A DNA stretch of 49,468 nt from Opitutia bacterium (GCA_947449835.1 CANFSZ010000015.1:1-49468); one strand, 5' to 3'; positions 35,510-44,078 are shown, counted from the first letter of the stretch. Notes: generated by a model not told the origin, from the sequence alone. Made by a program: numbers and translations.

Positions 35510-35530
35510 AATCACTCTCTAAGCCCGCTC

Positions 35531-36922
35531 ATGCCCAATCCCGTTCAAACCCCCAACCTATGGGACACCGTGAAAGCCGACTTCAAGTCGCTCTTCCCGG
35601 AAGATGTTTTCCATATGTGGTTTGAACCGGTCGTGAGCCTGGAAACCACCGACGACGTCATCACCCTCGGCGTCCCCAACGAATTTGCCTCCATCTGGAT
35701 CCACGACAACTACCTGGACCTGATCACCCAGCGCCTGCGCCTCGTCGCCGGTCGCCTCGTCACCGTCAAACTCACGACCACCGGAGCCCCTTCCGCCCCC
35801 GCGGATCAGCAACGCGCCGCAGATAGCGCCGTCGCCCGCAGCCGCGCCACCGCCGGCTCCTCCCGCAAGTCCACCCGCTACGACGACCGCGGCCCCGCCC
35901 CCGGCTCGCTCAACCCCCGCAACACCTTCGAAAACTTCGTCGTCGGCGCCAACAACCAGATGGCCCACGCCGCCGCCCTCGCGGTCGCCCAAGCCCCCGC
36001 TCAAGCCTACAACCCCCTCTTCCTCTACGGCGACACCGGCCTCGGCAAAACCCACCTGATGCACGCCATCGGGCACGCCATCCTCCGCCGCAACCCCGAA
36101 GCCCGCGTCGCCTACCTCTCCACGGAAAAATTCACCAACGAATTCATCCAAGCCCTTCAGGAGAACAGCCTCACCAAATTCCGCCAACGCTACCGGCACG
36201 CCGACGTCCTCCTCCTCGACGACGTCCAATTCCTCGCCAACAAAGAGCGCATCCAGGAAGAATTTTTCCACACCTTCAACGACCTCTTCGAGTCTGGTAA
36301 ACAGATCGTTCTCTCCAGCGACCGCCGCGCCTCCGAGATCCAGAAACTCGAAGCCCGCCTCGTCTCCCGCTTCGAATGGGGCCTCCCCGCCGACATCCAG
36401 TCGCCCGACGTCGAGACCCGCATCGCCATCCTCCGCACCAAGGCCGCCGCCCTCAAGTGCGACCTCCCCGCGCCGATCATCAATTTTATCGCGCAGAACA
36501 TCACCAAGAACATCCGCCGCCTCGAAGGCGCGCTGATCAAGGTGGCCAGCTACACCGCGCTCACGCACAAGCCCATCGACCTTGCCACCGCGGAACGCCT
36601 CCTGCACGACGTGCTCATGGAGCAGGCGCAGACGATCCTCACCATCGAGACCATCCAGAAACGCGTCGCCGATCACTACCAGATCCGCCACAGCGACATG
36701 ACGAGCAAGCGCCGGCCCAACAACATCGCCATCCCCCGCCAGATCGCGATGTACATCACCCGCACGCTCACCAAGCACTCTCTCCAGGAAATCGGCGACG
36801 CCTTCGGTGGCCGCGACCACGGCACCGTCATCCACGCCTGCAAAGCCGTGGACAACATGATGGAGCAAGACGCCACCACGCGCAGCAGCGTGGAATTCCT
36901 CAAAACTCAACTGTCGCGTTAA
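35531..36922 (+). CDS. dnaA: Chromosomal replication initiator DnaA
   Basis: A 463-residue initiator. Domain I (LWDTVKADFKSLFPEDVFHMWF) is followed by a short low-complexity domain II around residues 90-125. Domain III has Walker A YGDTGLGKTHLMHAIGHAI, Walker B VLLLDDVQFLANKERIQEEF and the sensor-2 region NIRRLEGALIKVASY. Domain IV contains the DnaA signature ending GDAFGGRDHGTVIHACKAV. It melts the origin and also works as a transcription regulator. The usual dnaN partner does not follow; next is an unassigned protein. Both DnaA boxes of the upstream gap are in reach for autoregulation. Confidence 0.97.
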   Translation: MPNPVQTPNLWDTVKADFKSLFPEDVFHMWFEPVVSLETTDDVITLGVPNEFASIWIHDNYLDLITQRLRLVAGRLVTVKLTTTGAPSAPADQQRAADSAVARSRATAGSSRKSTRYDDRGPAPGSLNPRNTFENFVVGANNQMAHAAALAVAQAPAQAYNPLFLYGDTGLGKTHLMHAIGHAILRRNPEARVAYLSTEKFTNEFIQALQENSLTKFRQRYRHADVLLLDDVQFLANKERIQEEFFHTFNDLFESGKQIVLSSDRRASEIQKLEARLVSRFEWGLPADIQSPDVETRIAILRTKAAALKCDLPAPIINFIAQNITKNIRRLEGALIKVASYTALTHKPIDLATAERLLHDVLMEQAQTILTIETIQKRVADHYQIRHSDMTSKRRPNNIAIPRQIAMYITRTLTKHSLQEIGDAFGGRDHGTVIHACKAVDNMMEQDATTRSSVEFLKTQLSR

Positions 36923-36933
36923 CGCGCAGTTGA
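36907..36933. other. Strong inverted repeat across the dnaA stop codon
   Basis: TCAACTG (36907-36913) pairs with CAGTTGA (36927-36933), and inside it lies the perfect palindrome CGCGTTAACGCG (36915-36926), leaving one unpaired T at 36914. As RNA this is an 11-bp stem with a TTAA loop. No T-run follows, so it is not a standard intrinsic terminator. It may act as an mRNA 3' end stabiliser or a protein site. Confidence 0.5.
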
Positions 36934-37025
36934 AAGTCAGAAGCGCAGGGTTAATGGTATCTCGGCAAACCCAAGGTTCGCCGTTTAAACTTCGCCGTTC
37001 ACTCCTTCCCGCTCACCCTTCCACC

Positions 37026-37577
37026 ATGTCCCTCACCCCCGCGCAAAAAACGACCGTCGCCACCTGGATCGCCGACGGCGCCAATCTCTCCGCCGTACAG
37101 AAAAAACTCCGCGACGAATTTAAAGTCTCCATGACGTACATGGACGTCCGCTTCCTCGTCGACGACCTTAACCTCACCCTCAAAGACCCCGCCCCCAAGG
37201 CCGACGCCAGCGACGTCACCAAAGCCCCTCCCGTGCCCGCCCCAGCCGCCGCGCACAATCCCACTGCCGACGACGCTGACTCCGCCCCCGCCGACGCCGA
37301 AGCGCCCGAGGCCCCGCTCGGCGATGACGCCACCCCTGCGGCGCCCGCCGGCCCCAGCTCGGTCACCGTCGTCATCGACGCCGTAACCCTCATCCCTGGC
37401 GCGATCGCCGGCGGCACCGTTACGTTCAGCGACGGCGTGACCGGCAAATGGATCATCGATCAACAGTACCGCCCTGGTTTCACCGAGATCAGCCAACCCG
37501 GCTACCGCCCCTCGCCCGCCGACGCCCAAGCTTTCATGCAAGAGCTCGGCCGCGCGATGCAGGCTCGCGGCTTCTGA
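37026..37577 (+). CDS. Protein of unknown function with Ala/Pro-rich linker
   Basis: From the ATG at 37026 this is a 183-residue protein (an in-frame ATG at 36930 gives a leader without features). The first 55 residues (SLTPAQKTTVATWIADGANLS, written here in parts: a helix, then AVQKKLRDEFKVS and MTYMDVRFLVDDLNL) look like a helix-turn-helix-type domain. An acidic Ala/Pro/Asp-rich linker covers about 57-110. The last 70 residues form a compact unit (SVTVVIDAVTLIPGAIAGG, VTFSDGVTGKW, GYRPSPADAQAFMQELG). I do not recognise either domain. It is downstream of dnaA by 103 bp and ends 12 bp from the convergent cyclophilin gene. Confidence 0.65.
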   Translation: MSLTPAQKTTVATWIADGANLSAVQKKLRDEFKVSMTYMDVRFLVDDLNLTLKDPAPKADASDVTKAPPVPAPAAAHNPTADDADSAPADAEAPEAPLGDDATPAAPAGPSSVTVVIDAVTLIPGAIAGGTVTFSDGVTGKWIIDQQYRPGFTEISQPGYRPSPADAQAFMQELGRAMQARGF

Positions 37578-37589
37578 GCCCCGCGGGCC

Positions 37590-38366
37590 TCACGGCACTT
37601 CGTAGACTTCGATCAAGCCGACGCCCGTCGTCGCCCCGACGCCCGAGAGCTGCGCCGTGTAACCGACCCCCGCCGGCAACGCCGGCAAAGTGATCAACAA
37701 CACCGCGTCCTTGCTCCCCGCATCGAGCGCGAAACCCAAGCCCGGCGTCGCCGCCGCTACGCTCGCGTTCCAATCGTCGTTCACCGCCAACAACGTCGCG
37801 TCACGATAAATTTCCAACTTCGGATCCGCCAACACCCCGCCTACGCCAAACGCCGTCAACTTCGGTCCCACGCCCCGGATGAGCAACGTCTTCGCCACGT
37901 CCCCGCTCACGGTAAAACCTGCAATCAAGATATTTCCGCCGGTGCCGACGCGGTTAATCGTGGAAACATTATTCAGCCTCGCCGGTGCCGACATGCCGCC
38001 CAACGCGTACACTTCCAGCAAGGTCACACCGCTATCCGCGCCTTTGAGTTGCGCCGTTGATGCGCCGTTTACCGAGGTAACCAACGAGGCATCTTTGCTC
38101 CCAGCGTTAAGCGGAAACGCTCCTGCGCTCTGGAAAGTCGTCGCCAAAGCTCCGTCCCAAGAATCATTCGTTAGGCCCTTCACACCAGCGCCGTCGTAAA
38201 TTTCAAGCCGCGGGTCGGCATAAAAATCCGTCACACCGAAATCAGCCAGCTTCGGACCCACACCCCGCACCAGCAGATCGGTTTTACCCGTCGTGGAAAA
38301 CCCCACGATCAAAACCTGACCCGCATCCAAGGCCGCGCGCACGGCCAAATTCGTCAAACGCGACTC
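37590..38366 (-). repeat. Tandem duplication of a ~125-residue surface module
   Basis: The cyclophilin protein ends in two head-to-tail modules (about 38366-37995 and 37985-37590). Both share an N/LNV or LTNLAVR start, an ILIAGF / VLIVGF strand, the RGVGPKL motif, DPRLEIYD / DPKLEIYR, a short N-D-x-W motif, an AGSKDA motif and a VGLIEVYE / VTLLEVYA end. The copies differ enough to be old. Confidence 0.75.
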
Positions 38367-39554
38367 CCCGCTCGGCCGTACCGCAATGATCGCGCCCGCG
38401 CTGTCCACTGCGCCAGCGGAATTCGTGACCGTGCAATAATATATTCCCGCTTCGCTCGACGACACTTTATCTAGAATGAACTGAGGGCCTGTCGCTCCAG
38501 GGACTAGCACGCCACTCGCTCCGCTTACGACGCGTTTCCATTGATAAGTCAGACCTGTGCCAGACGCAGCGACATTGAGCGCAAGCATCTGCCCGCTCGC
38601 AACCACCGCGTTCAGGGGTTGCGCGGTGATAACCGGTGCGCTCGCCGCTACCGTCACAGCGAACACGACCTGAGCCGCGCTGTTATTCACATCGGCGGCG
38701 CGCACGGTGATGTTGGCAGTACCTGGCGACACGCCCGTGAGAGTAAGCGTACTCCCATTCACGGTGCCCGTTGCCACACCTGCACTAGAGCTAGTGGCTG
38801 TATAAGTGACCACGGCTTTTTCCCCTGCGACGCTAGGATAAACCGGAATCGCAGTAATCGTACGGATTACAACCAGGGCCGAAGAATTGAGATTGCCGCC
38901 AATCAAAGGTAGTGCCGTGAAATCGGCTCCGAGTTGGGGACTTACGTCGTAGGCTGTGACCGAGGCGATCGAGTCAGCTACAGTCATACCATTGCCCAAA
39001 ACGCGCGCGAAGACGGTGAAGCCACCATTTTGGCTATCCAAATTAGCGCTGTTGCTGGCGAGATTTATAAACCACTGATTAGTAGCCGTATTCGGCCCTG
39101 CCGCGGTTTTGGCCATCGCGATCGTGCCACGGGTGTTGGAGATCTTGAATTCATTTTGCACCGGCGCATCCGCCGAGATCGCCGTCACGAGATTACCCGA
39201 CGAGGTGAACCCGCCGCCTTGAATCACAAACCCTGGGACCGAGCGGTGGATGATGCTGTTCGCGTAGGCGCCGCGGTTCACGTAATTGAGAAAATTCGCC
39301 ACGGTCTTTGGTGCGTCGTTCGCCAACAATTCTGCGTTAAAGGTTCCGCGCACCGTATCAAATTGCATAACCTGGCCCGTAACGCCCGGGACACCAAGCA
39401 AGGTGCGCAAATCCACTGTAGTCGTTTCACCGATTGATAATGTCGTGGCGGGCGCGGTCCCAAACTGCGTGGGCACCGTCGCCAATTGCCCGCACAGGGT
39501 CGCGTTTAAGCCCAAACTCGCTGCGCACAGAAACCAAAGAAGTCGTGGAAACAT
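37590..39554 (-). CDS. Secreted cyclophilin-type peptidyl-prolyl isomerase with Ig-like and surface repeats
   Basis: From the ATG at 39554 this has 654 residues and a signal peptide (MFPRLLWFLCAASLGLNA). An ATG at 39638, five bases from the upstream stop, would add 28 residues and is a real alternative. Residues about 40-235 are a cyclophilin domain: ANDAPKTVANFLNYV, SIIHRSVPGFVIQGGGF, RGTIAMAKT and NQWFINLASN. A bacterial Ig-2-like unit (about 245-305) and an Ig-like unit (about 307-400; TYQWKRV and YYCTVTNSAG) follow. The C-terminal 250 residues are two copies of a module with LLVRGVGPKLADFGV / LLIRGVGPKLTAFGV. It would act in protein folding outside the cytoplasm, anchored or exported through the repeats. 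It ends the COG0523-DUF481-cyclophilin operon. Confidence 0.85.
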   Translation of the reverse strand: MFPRLLWFLCAASLGLNATLCGQLATVPTQFGTAPATTLSIGETTTVDLRTLLGVPGVTGQVMQFDTVRGTFNAELLANDAPKTVANFLNYVNRGAYANSIIHRSVPGFVIQGGGFTSSGNLVTAISADAPVQNEFKISNTRGTIAMAKTAAGPNTATNQWFINLASNSANLDSQNGGFTVFARVLGNGMTVADSIASVTAYDVSPQLGADFTALPLIGGNLNSSALVVIRTITAIPVYPSVAGEKAVVTYTATSSSAGVATGTVNGSTLTLTGVSPGTANITVRAADVNNSAAQVVFAVTVAASAPVITAQPLNAVVASGQMLALNVAASGTGLTYQWKRVVSGASGVLVPGATGPQFILDKVSSSEAGIYYCTVTNSAGAVDSAGAIIAVRPSGESRLTNLAVRAALDAGQVLIVGFSTTGKTDLLVRGVGPKLADFGVTDFYADPRLEIYDGAGVKGLTNDSWDGALATTFQSAGAFPLNAGSKDASLVTSVNGASTAQLKGADSGVTLLEVYALGGMSAPARLNNVSTINRVGTGGNILIAGFTVSGDVAKTLLIRGVGPKLTAFGVGGVLADPKLEIYRDATLLAVNDDWNASVAAATPGLGFALDAGSKDAVLLITLPALPAGVGYTAQLSGVGATTGVGLIEVYEVP

Positions 39555-39642
39555 GAAAAATAGATTCACCGCAGCGTTGAGCCCGCGCCGCACGTTGCGA
39601 CTCGATTTTTTTAGCGCGCCATCCTCCAACCGGCTCATGACT

Positions 39643-40800
39643 TCAAAAATCCAGCCCAACGAGCAACCGCAACAAGGTGTAATCCTGAATGCGCACATCG
39701 GGGTTGTTGGTACGCGTCTCATGCCGGATCGCTACGCTGAGAGTTTCCGTAAGTTTTTTATTTAATTCCAAACGGTTTTCCCACCCATCCGAGCCACTCC
39801 GAAACGGCGGGTACCACACGCCACGTTCTGTGAGGCGCAACCTCCATGGCAGAGACCATTCCATCTCGGCGAAGATCGACTCCGAAGTTTGCGATGAATG
39901 ACGAGTGTAGGGCGCCACGATCCACACATCGAAAAGGTTTTCCGATAAGCCCGTGCGCAACTTCCGCTGGGGAGTGGTGAACACAATGACGCCCGCACCT
40001 ATCTCCTGCTGCAACATCATGTAATTCGCCGCGAGGCCATCCGAGGCCTTAAACGCGCGGTTATACTCACTGGTAGGCCGATAAATGCTAAATAGCTTGT
40101 ACGCGTAATCCCGCCGCCAAGAACCCGTGAGCTTGATCAGATCCTTCGTTGCCACGTGGGCCGTCTGGGAAAAATCATAGCGTAACGTTCCATCCACCTC
40201 GTCGCGCTTCCAAGTCCGCTTCATATGCAACTCCAACAATGTCGTGTTGCGACTGGAAGCATCGGTGACATCCTCCACTGAAATCGAAAAACGTCCCTTC
40301 CATGGCCCGAAAAATTCACGCACCGTCTGCGTTAGAGCCATCGGCGTAAACCTCGCCCAGCCTACCGGCTCTACGTCATCCGGATCCTCGTGCTTCGGCT
40401 TCGTGGCCGCGACCGCGACGACCGCAGCCTTCTTAGGGTTAACCGGTGATTTCACCTCCGAAGTCACCGCGAGCACGCCAGCCACTGTCTCCACGCGCGC
40501 CACCTCGACTGGAACTTTTAACAAACCGAATTTCTCTGACTGAAATACCCAGAGTTCGTTGCTCTTTTCCACCAATTTTCCGCGCACCCGATCTCCATCA
40601 GCATAGATCAACACCTCCGGCGCCGCGGCGACACTTTCGGCAGCACGCAGACAGGAGCTAGCGAGCCCACAAGCGAGCACAGCCGCCACTGCCCACACCA
40701 CGCGTTGCCCCAATTTTTTTAAATTTAAAACCACGGCGAATCCGACGCGCGATCTCGTCCGGAGTTTCCAAAAAAATTCACGATTAATCACACCCAACAT
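39643..40800 (-). CDS. DUF481-like outer-membrane/exported protein
   Basis: From the ATG at 40800 this has 385 residues. A GTG at 40791 overlaps the stop of the upstream GTPase gene (GTGA) and would couple translation; either may be the true start. A signal sequence ends near CGLASSCLRAAES. The N-terminal part (VLIYADGDRVRGKLVE then LWVFQSEKFG and LLKVPVEVARVETV) is an Sm-like domain seen before DUF481. The rest (RFSISVEDVTDASSRN to the final LLRLLVGLDF) has alternating strands and a terminal Phe, as in a DUF481 beta-barrel. Role unknown. It sits between the COG0523 GTPase and the cyclophilin gene in one operon. Confidence 0.75.
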   Translation of the reverse strand: MLGVINREFFWKLRTRSRVGFAVVLNLKKLGQRVVWAVAAVLACGLASSCLRAAESVAAAPEVLIYADGDRVRGKLVEKSNELWVFQSEKFGLLKVPVEVARVETVAGVLAVTSEVKSPVNPKKAAVVAVAATKPKHEDPDDVEPVGWARFTPMALTQTVREFFGPWKGRFSISVEDVTDASSRNTTLLELHMKRTWKRDEVDGTLRYDFSQTAHVATKDLIKLTGSWRRDYAYKLFSIYRPTSEYNRAFKASDGLAANYMMLQQEIGAGVIVFTTPQRKLRTGLSENLFDVWIVAPYTRHSSQTSESIFAEMEWSLPWRLRLTERGVWYPPFRSGSDGWENRLELNKKLTETLSVAIRHETRTNNPDVRIQDYTLLRLLVGLDF

Positions 40801-41969
40801 GCATCGAGCTTTGCACGCCAAGCCCCAACGTCGAGCCCGGTTCCGATAAAAACCAATTCCTGCCGGCGATCTCCGTAGGGCTCCGCCCACTTCACGCGCG
40901 CCGCGGCCGGGATTTCCGCATCCGTCACGATGCCACTCTCACGCAGCGCCGCCGCCCACGTGCCGACCCATTCTCGCCGCACGCCGCCACCCGCGATCGA
41001 CAAAAACCCGATGTCCGCCGGCTGCTCCGCCAACCAAAAAAAACCCTTCGCGCGCCACAACCCCGCCGGCAATCCGCCCTCCAGCAACGCGACAAACTTG
41101 TCACGCGCAAACGCCCGCCGCGCCTCGTAAACGAAACTCGTGATTCCATACGCCGCTTCATGCCGCGCCTGGAGTTGGGGCGCGCCCGCTCGACGCACCT
41201 GAGCCAAGTTCACCCCCGCTGCTCCGTCGCCGGTCTTGCCGGTCTCCTCGCGCATCACGCGCAACCACTGCGCCGCACCCACCGTTGTTTCCGGCTCGAA
41301 GCGCACGCGCTCCAACAAAAATTCACTCGCGACCTGCCCGTGCTCCGCGCGCACCAGCTCCGCCCGCGGGTTCAAGGTCCGCAAGATCGTCTCGACTTCC
41401 GCCAGCTCCGCTGCACTCGCCAGATCGCACTTGTTCAACACGAGCACATCCGCGCACTCCGCCTGTTCCACCATGAGTTCAAAGATCGGCTTCGGCCCGC
41501 GCGGCGTTTCGTTTTCAACCGAACGCATTCGGCTGGCGCGCTGTTCTGTCAAAAAACTCCGCGCATCAATCACCGTCACCAACGCGCTCAACCGCGCGAA
41601 ATCAGCGAGGCTCCGCCAAAACGAGTTCTTCCGCGTAAACAGATCCGCCACGGCCCGCGGCTCCGCCACTCCGGTCGTTTCCACTAAAATGTGTTCATAG
41701 GTTTTTTGCGCAGCGAGTTCCGCGATGGTCTCCGCCAGCGAGTCGCGCACCGTACAACACACGCAGCCATTTCCCAGCTCCACGACGCGCGCGGCGCCGG
41801 CACCGGCCACGAGTTGCGCGTCGACGTTGATCGCCGCCACGTCGTTCACCACGGCCGCCCATTTACGCCCCGCCGCCTGCCCGAGCAGATGCCGCAAGAG
41901 CGTCGTCTTCCCCGCTCCGAGGAAGCCACTCAACACCGTCACCGGCGGTAATACATCAGGCGCAGCCAT
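40788..41969 (-). CDS. COG0523 (CobW/ZigA-type) GTPase, metal chaperone
   Basis: From the ATG at 41969 this is a 393-residue G3E GTPase; the longer in-frame N-terminus (to 42158) is low-complexity Ala/Gly and overlaps modA. Walker A is G15-FLGAGKTT23. The metal motif CxCC is C69-V-C71-C72 (GNGCVCCTVRDSL). VVNDVAAINVDA corresponds to the NDMSEVNIDA-type segment of zinc-linked members. NKCDL is the G4 motif, and a CobW C-terminal domain follows (GFFWLAEQPADIGFLS). Members hand zinc or other metals to client enzymes under scarcity. It is divergent from modA (67 bp) and leads the minus-strand operon. Confidence 0.88.
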   Translation of the reverse strand: MAAPDVLPPVTVLSGFLGAGKTTLLRHLLGQAAGRKWAAVVNDVAAINVDAQLVAGAGAARVVELGNGCVCCTVRDSLAETIAELAAQKTYEHILVETTGVAEPRAVADLFTRKNSFWRSLADFARLSALVTVIDARSFLTEQRASRMRSVENETPRGPKPIFELMVEQAECADVLVLNKCDLASAAELAEVETILRTLNPRAELVRAEHGQVASEFLLERVRFEPETTVGAAQWLRVMREETGKTGDGAAGVNLAQVRRAGAPQLQARHEAAYGITSFVYEARRAFARDKFVALLEGGLPAGLWRAKGFFWLAEQPADIGFLSIAGGGVRREWVGTWAAALRESGIVTDAEIPAAARVKWAEPYGDRRQELVFIGTGLDVGAWRAKLDACWV

Positions 41970-42036
41970 ACCCGTCACCACAACCCCCTCCCTTTCGCGT
42001 GGCCAGCCCGGAAGCATCCGTGCAACGTCTTCATCG

Positions 42037-42831
42037 ATGCTCCGTTTTTGTCTCACCCTCGCGCTGTTCCTCGCCGGTCTTGCTCCCACGCCGGCGCCCG
42101 CCGCGACACCGGCATCCCCGGCGACGCCCGCCTCCGTCTCCATCGCAGCCGCCGCCAACCTCGTCTACGCCCTCGATGCGCTCAACGCCGCGTTCAAGCA
42201 GTCTGCGCCCGACGTCACTCTGACTTGCACCACCGGCGCCTCTGGCAACTTGGTCGCGCAAATCACCAACGGCGCGCCCTACGATATTTTCCTCTCGGCC
42301 GATCTCGACTACCCGCAGGCCCTCATCAAAGCCGGCCACGCCGACGCCAAAACCCTCACGACCTTCGCCATCGGTCGCCTCGTGCTCTGGACCACCAAGC
42401 CCGGGGTCGAGGTCACGAACATCATCGCTACCGTAAATAATCCCGCGGTACAGAAACTCGCCGTCGCAAATCCCGTCACCGCGCCCTACGGCCGAGCTGC
42501 CTTACAAGTCATCGATCACCTCGGCCTCACCTCGGCCGCTCGACTCAAAATTGTCACCGGTGAAAACATCACGCAAACCGCTCAGTTCGTCGAAACCGGT
42601 CACGCCGATGCTGGTTTCGTTGCTCTCTCTCTCGTCCTCTCGCCGAAACTCAGGGACAAAGGTCGCTGGATCGAAATCTCCGCCGCGCTCCACGCCCCAC
42701 TCGACCAGGGCGTCATCATCACGCAACGCGGTGCCGCCAATCCCGCCGCGGCCCGCTACCTCGCGTTCCTCAAAAGCGATCCTGCCCGCAAGATTTTCGA
42801 GCGCTATGGCTACGGCTTGCCGGGAACTTAG
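42037..42831 (+). CDS. modA: Molybdate ABC transporter substrate-binding protein
   Basis: From the ATG at 42037 this is a 264-residue periplasmic protein with a signal peptide (MLRFCLTLALFLAGLAPTPA). The family landmarks are VSIAAAANLVYALDALNAAF, TCTTGASGNLVAQITNGAPYD with IFLSADLDYP, KLAVANPVTAPYGRAA, and GENITQTAQFVETGHADAGFVALS. These fit ModA, which binds molybdate or tungstate. The modB permease gene follows after 53 bp. It is divergent from the COG0523 GTPase gene. Confidence 0.92.
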   Translation: MLRFCLTLALFLAGLAPTPAPAATPASPATPASVSIAAAANLVYALDALNAAFKQSAPDVTLTCTTGASGNLVAQITNGAPYDIFLSADLDYPQALIKAGHADAKTLTTFAIGRLVLWTTKPGVEVTNIIATVNNPAVQKLAVANPVTAPYGRAALQVIDHLGLTSAARLKIVTGENITQTAQFVETGHADAGFVALSLVLSPKLRDKGRWIEISAALHAPLDQGVIITQRGAANPAAARYLAFLKSDPARKIFERYGYGLPGT

Positions 42832-42884
42832 TCCTGCCATTCAGCATTGAGGGTTATGCGTTCCGCGTTGAGCGTAGCCTCATC

Positions 42885-43580
42885 TTGCCCGAATCCACCG
42901 CCACGTTCCTGGGTCTCGCTGCGCCGCTCTGGCAATCGCTCGCGCTGACGTTGCGCCTCGCGGCGATCACGACGCTTGTTCTGGGCGTGATCGGTTTGCC
43001 GCTGGCGCATTGGCTCAACACCACGCGCACGCGCCTGGCGCCGTTTCTGGAAACGCTCGTCACGTTGCCCGTCGTGTTGCCGCCTACGGTCATCGGTTTT
43101 TACGTGCTCGTCGGGCTCTCGCCGCAACACCCGCCGGGCTCGTGGTGGCGCGACCTCACCGGTCAACCGCTGGTGTTCACGTTCACCGGACTCGTGATCG
43201 CCTCGGTGTTTTATTCGCTGCCATTCGCGGTGCAGCCGTTTCAAGCCGCGTTGCGCGCCGTGCCGCGCGACTTACTCGAGGCGGGCACGGCTTATGGCGC
43301 TTCGCCATGGCGGGTATTTTTTCGGCTGCACGCGCCGCTCGCATGGCGCGGGATCGCCGCGGGCCTCACACTGGGTTTCGCGCACACTCTGGGGGAATTC
43401 GGCGTCGTGCTGATGATCGGCGGCGCGATCCCCGGGGTGACTAAGGTCGCCAGCATCGCGCTCTACGACGAAGTCCAACGCCTCGATTACGCCTCGGCCC
43501 ACGCCTTCGCGGCAACGTTGCTCGGCTTGTCGTTCGCGCTGTTGCTGGTCGTCACGCTCTTGCAACGTCGCCGCGCTTGA
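42885..43580 (+). CDS. modB: Molybdate ABC transporter permease
   Basis: A 231-residue membrane protein with about five to six helices. The EAA loop is LLEAGTAYGASPWRVFF then RLHAPLAWRGI, and TLPVVLPPTVIGFYVLVGL and AHTLGEFGVVLMIGG match ModB. The start is a TTG at 42885, chosen because PESTATFLGLAAPLWQSL aligns with the usual N-terminus. The ATPase gene modC, which normally follows, is absent: the next genes are a small membrane protein and a TonB receptor. The ATPase must come from another locus. Confidence 0.92.
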   Translation: MPESTATFLGLAAPLWQSLALTLRLAAITTLVLGVIGLPLAHWLNTTRTRLAPFLETLVTLPVVLPPTVIGFYVLVGLSPQHPPGSWWRDLTGQPLVFTFTGLVIASVFYSLPFAVQPFQAALRAVPRDLLEAGTAYGASPWRVFFRLHAPLAWRGIAAGLTLGFAHTLGEFGVVLMIGGAIPGVTKVASIALYDEVQRLDYASAHAFAATLLGLSFALLLVVTLLQRRRA

Positions 43581-43617
43581 CCCCTCGGGCCTAATCTCGT
43601 TTTTCACCCCTCGTTTC

Positions 43618-43959
43618 GTGAGCACTTTGTCCTCCAGCTCTTCAACGGTGCATCCGTTCCGCCGCCTCTTGGCGCTCGGCGCGGCGGCGTTGTTGCTGTT
43701 GCTCACGGTGCTCGCCGTAAGCCCGCAATTGCACACGGCCTTCCACGGCCACAGCGACGACTCCGCCGCCGCCAACGCCCAGGACGAGGGTTGCGTCGTT
43801 ACGTTATTCGCCGCCGGTGTCACCGCTGCGCCTGCTCCGCTGGTCGTCGTCGCACCGATACCGACTCACCTCCGTGCGGAGTTTAGTCCTCACTCCGAGA
43901 TTTTCGTTAGCCCACCCCGCTACCTGCATCAGCCGGAGCGAGGTCCGCCGTTAGTCTGA
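43618..43959 (+). CDS. Small DUF2946-like membrane/periplasmic protein
   Basis: A 113-residue protein with a GTG start. One N-terminal helix (LLALGAAALLLLLTVLAV) is followed by a His-containing stretch (QLHTAFHGHSDD), a single Cys (DEGCVVTLF), a Pro/Ala-rich part and the ending PPRYLHQPERGPPLV. This helix, His cluster, Cys and RGPP-type end resembles DUF2946 proteins, which often lie next to TonB receptors and copper or zinc genes. Here a TonB receptor is next, 119 bp downstream. The match is by pattern only. Confidence 0.55.
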   Translation: MSTLSSSSSTVHPFRRLLALGAAALLLLLTVLAVSPQLHTAFHGHSDDSAAANAQDEGCVVTLFAAGVTAAPAPLVVVAPIPTHLRAEFSPHSEIFVSPPRYLHQPERGPPLV

Positions 43960-44078
43960 GTTTGAATTAGGATCTTCTCCGTGCGGCGCCGGCGCGCGCT
44001 CACGTAGTTTATTACTCAAGGTGCCACGCTGCGGCGTGCGACCTCCAGTTACGTTTCAAAACTCAGCTTCATCCTTCC

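Larger units (their letters stand above)
34972..35530. other. Gene-free region upstream of dnaA, possible origin or dnaA control region
   Basis: This 559-bp stretch is the only long gene-free interval. It is clearly more AT-rich than its neighbours, above all around 35171-35262, where runs of A and T alternate. It holds two identical 9-mers that match the DnaA box consensus (entered separately) and a near-match TTATACCCA at 35188-35196. Hairpins are visible: GTCACG/CGTGAC at 35038-35053, GATAGC/GCTATC with a TCAG loop at 35350-35365, and CCAGCAA/TTGCTGG at 35372-35419. An origin beside dnaA, or only dnaA autoregulation, are both possible. By eye the plus strand is C-rich on both sides, so no skew change supports an origin. 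Confidence 0.5.

Noticed and set aside
35558-36910. A 450-codon open frame antisense to dnaA
   Set aside because: It is the mirror of a C-rich, high-GC coding strand, with Gly/Val/Asp-rich shadow composition and no recognisable domain.
42838-42880. Short direct repeat between modA and modB (CATTGAG/CGTTGAG with nearby GCGTTCC)
   Set aside because: Too short and imperfect to be a mobile or regulatory repeat; only two degenerate units.
43960-44078. Cobalamin riboswitch before the TonB receptor
   Set aside because: GTGCCACGCTGCGG recalls part of a B12 box, but the other conserved blocks are missing and the receptor is ZnuD-like, not BtuB-like.
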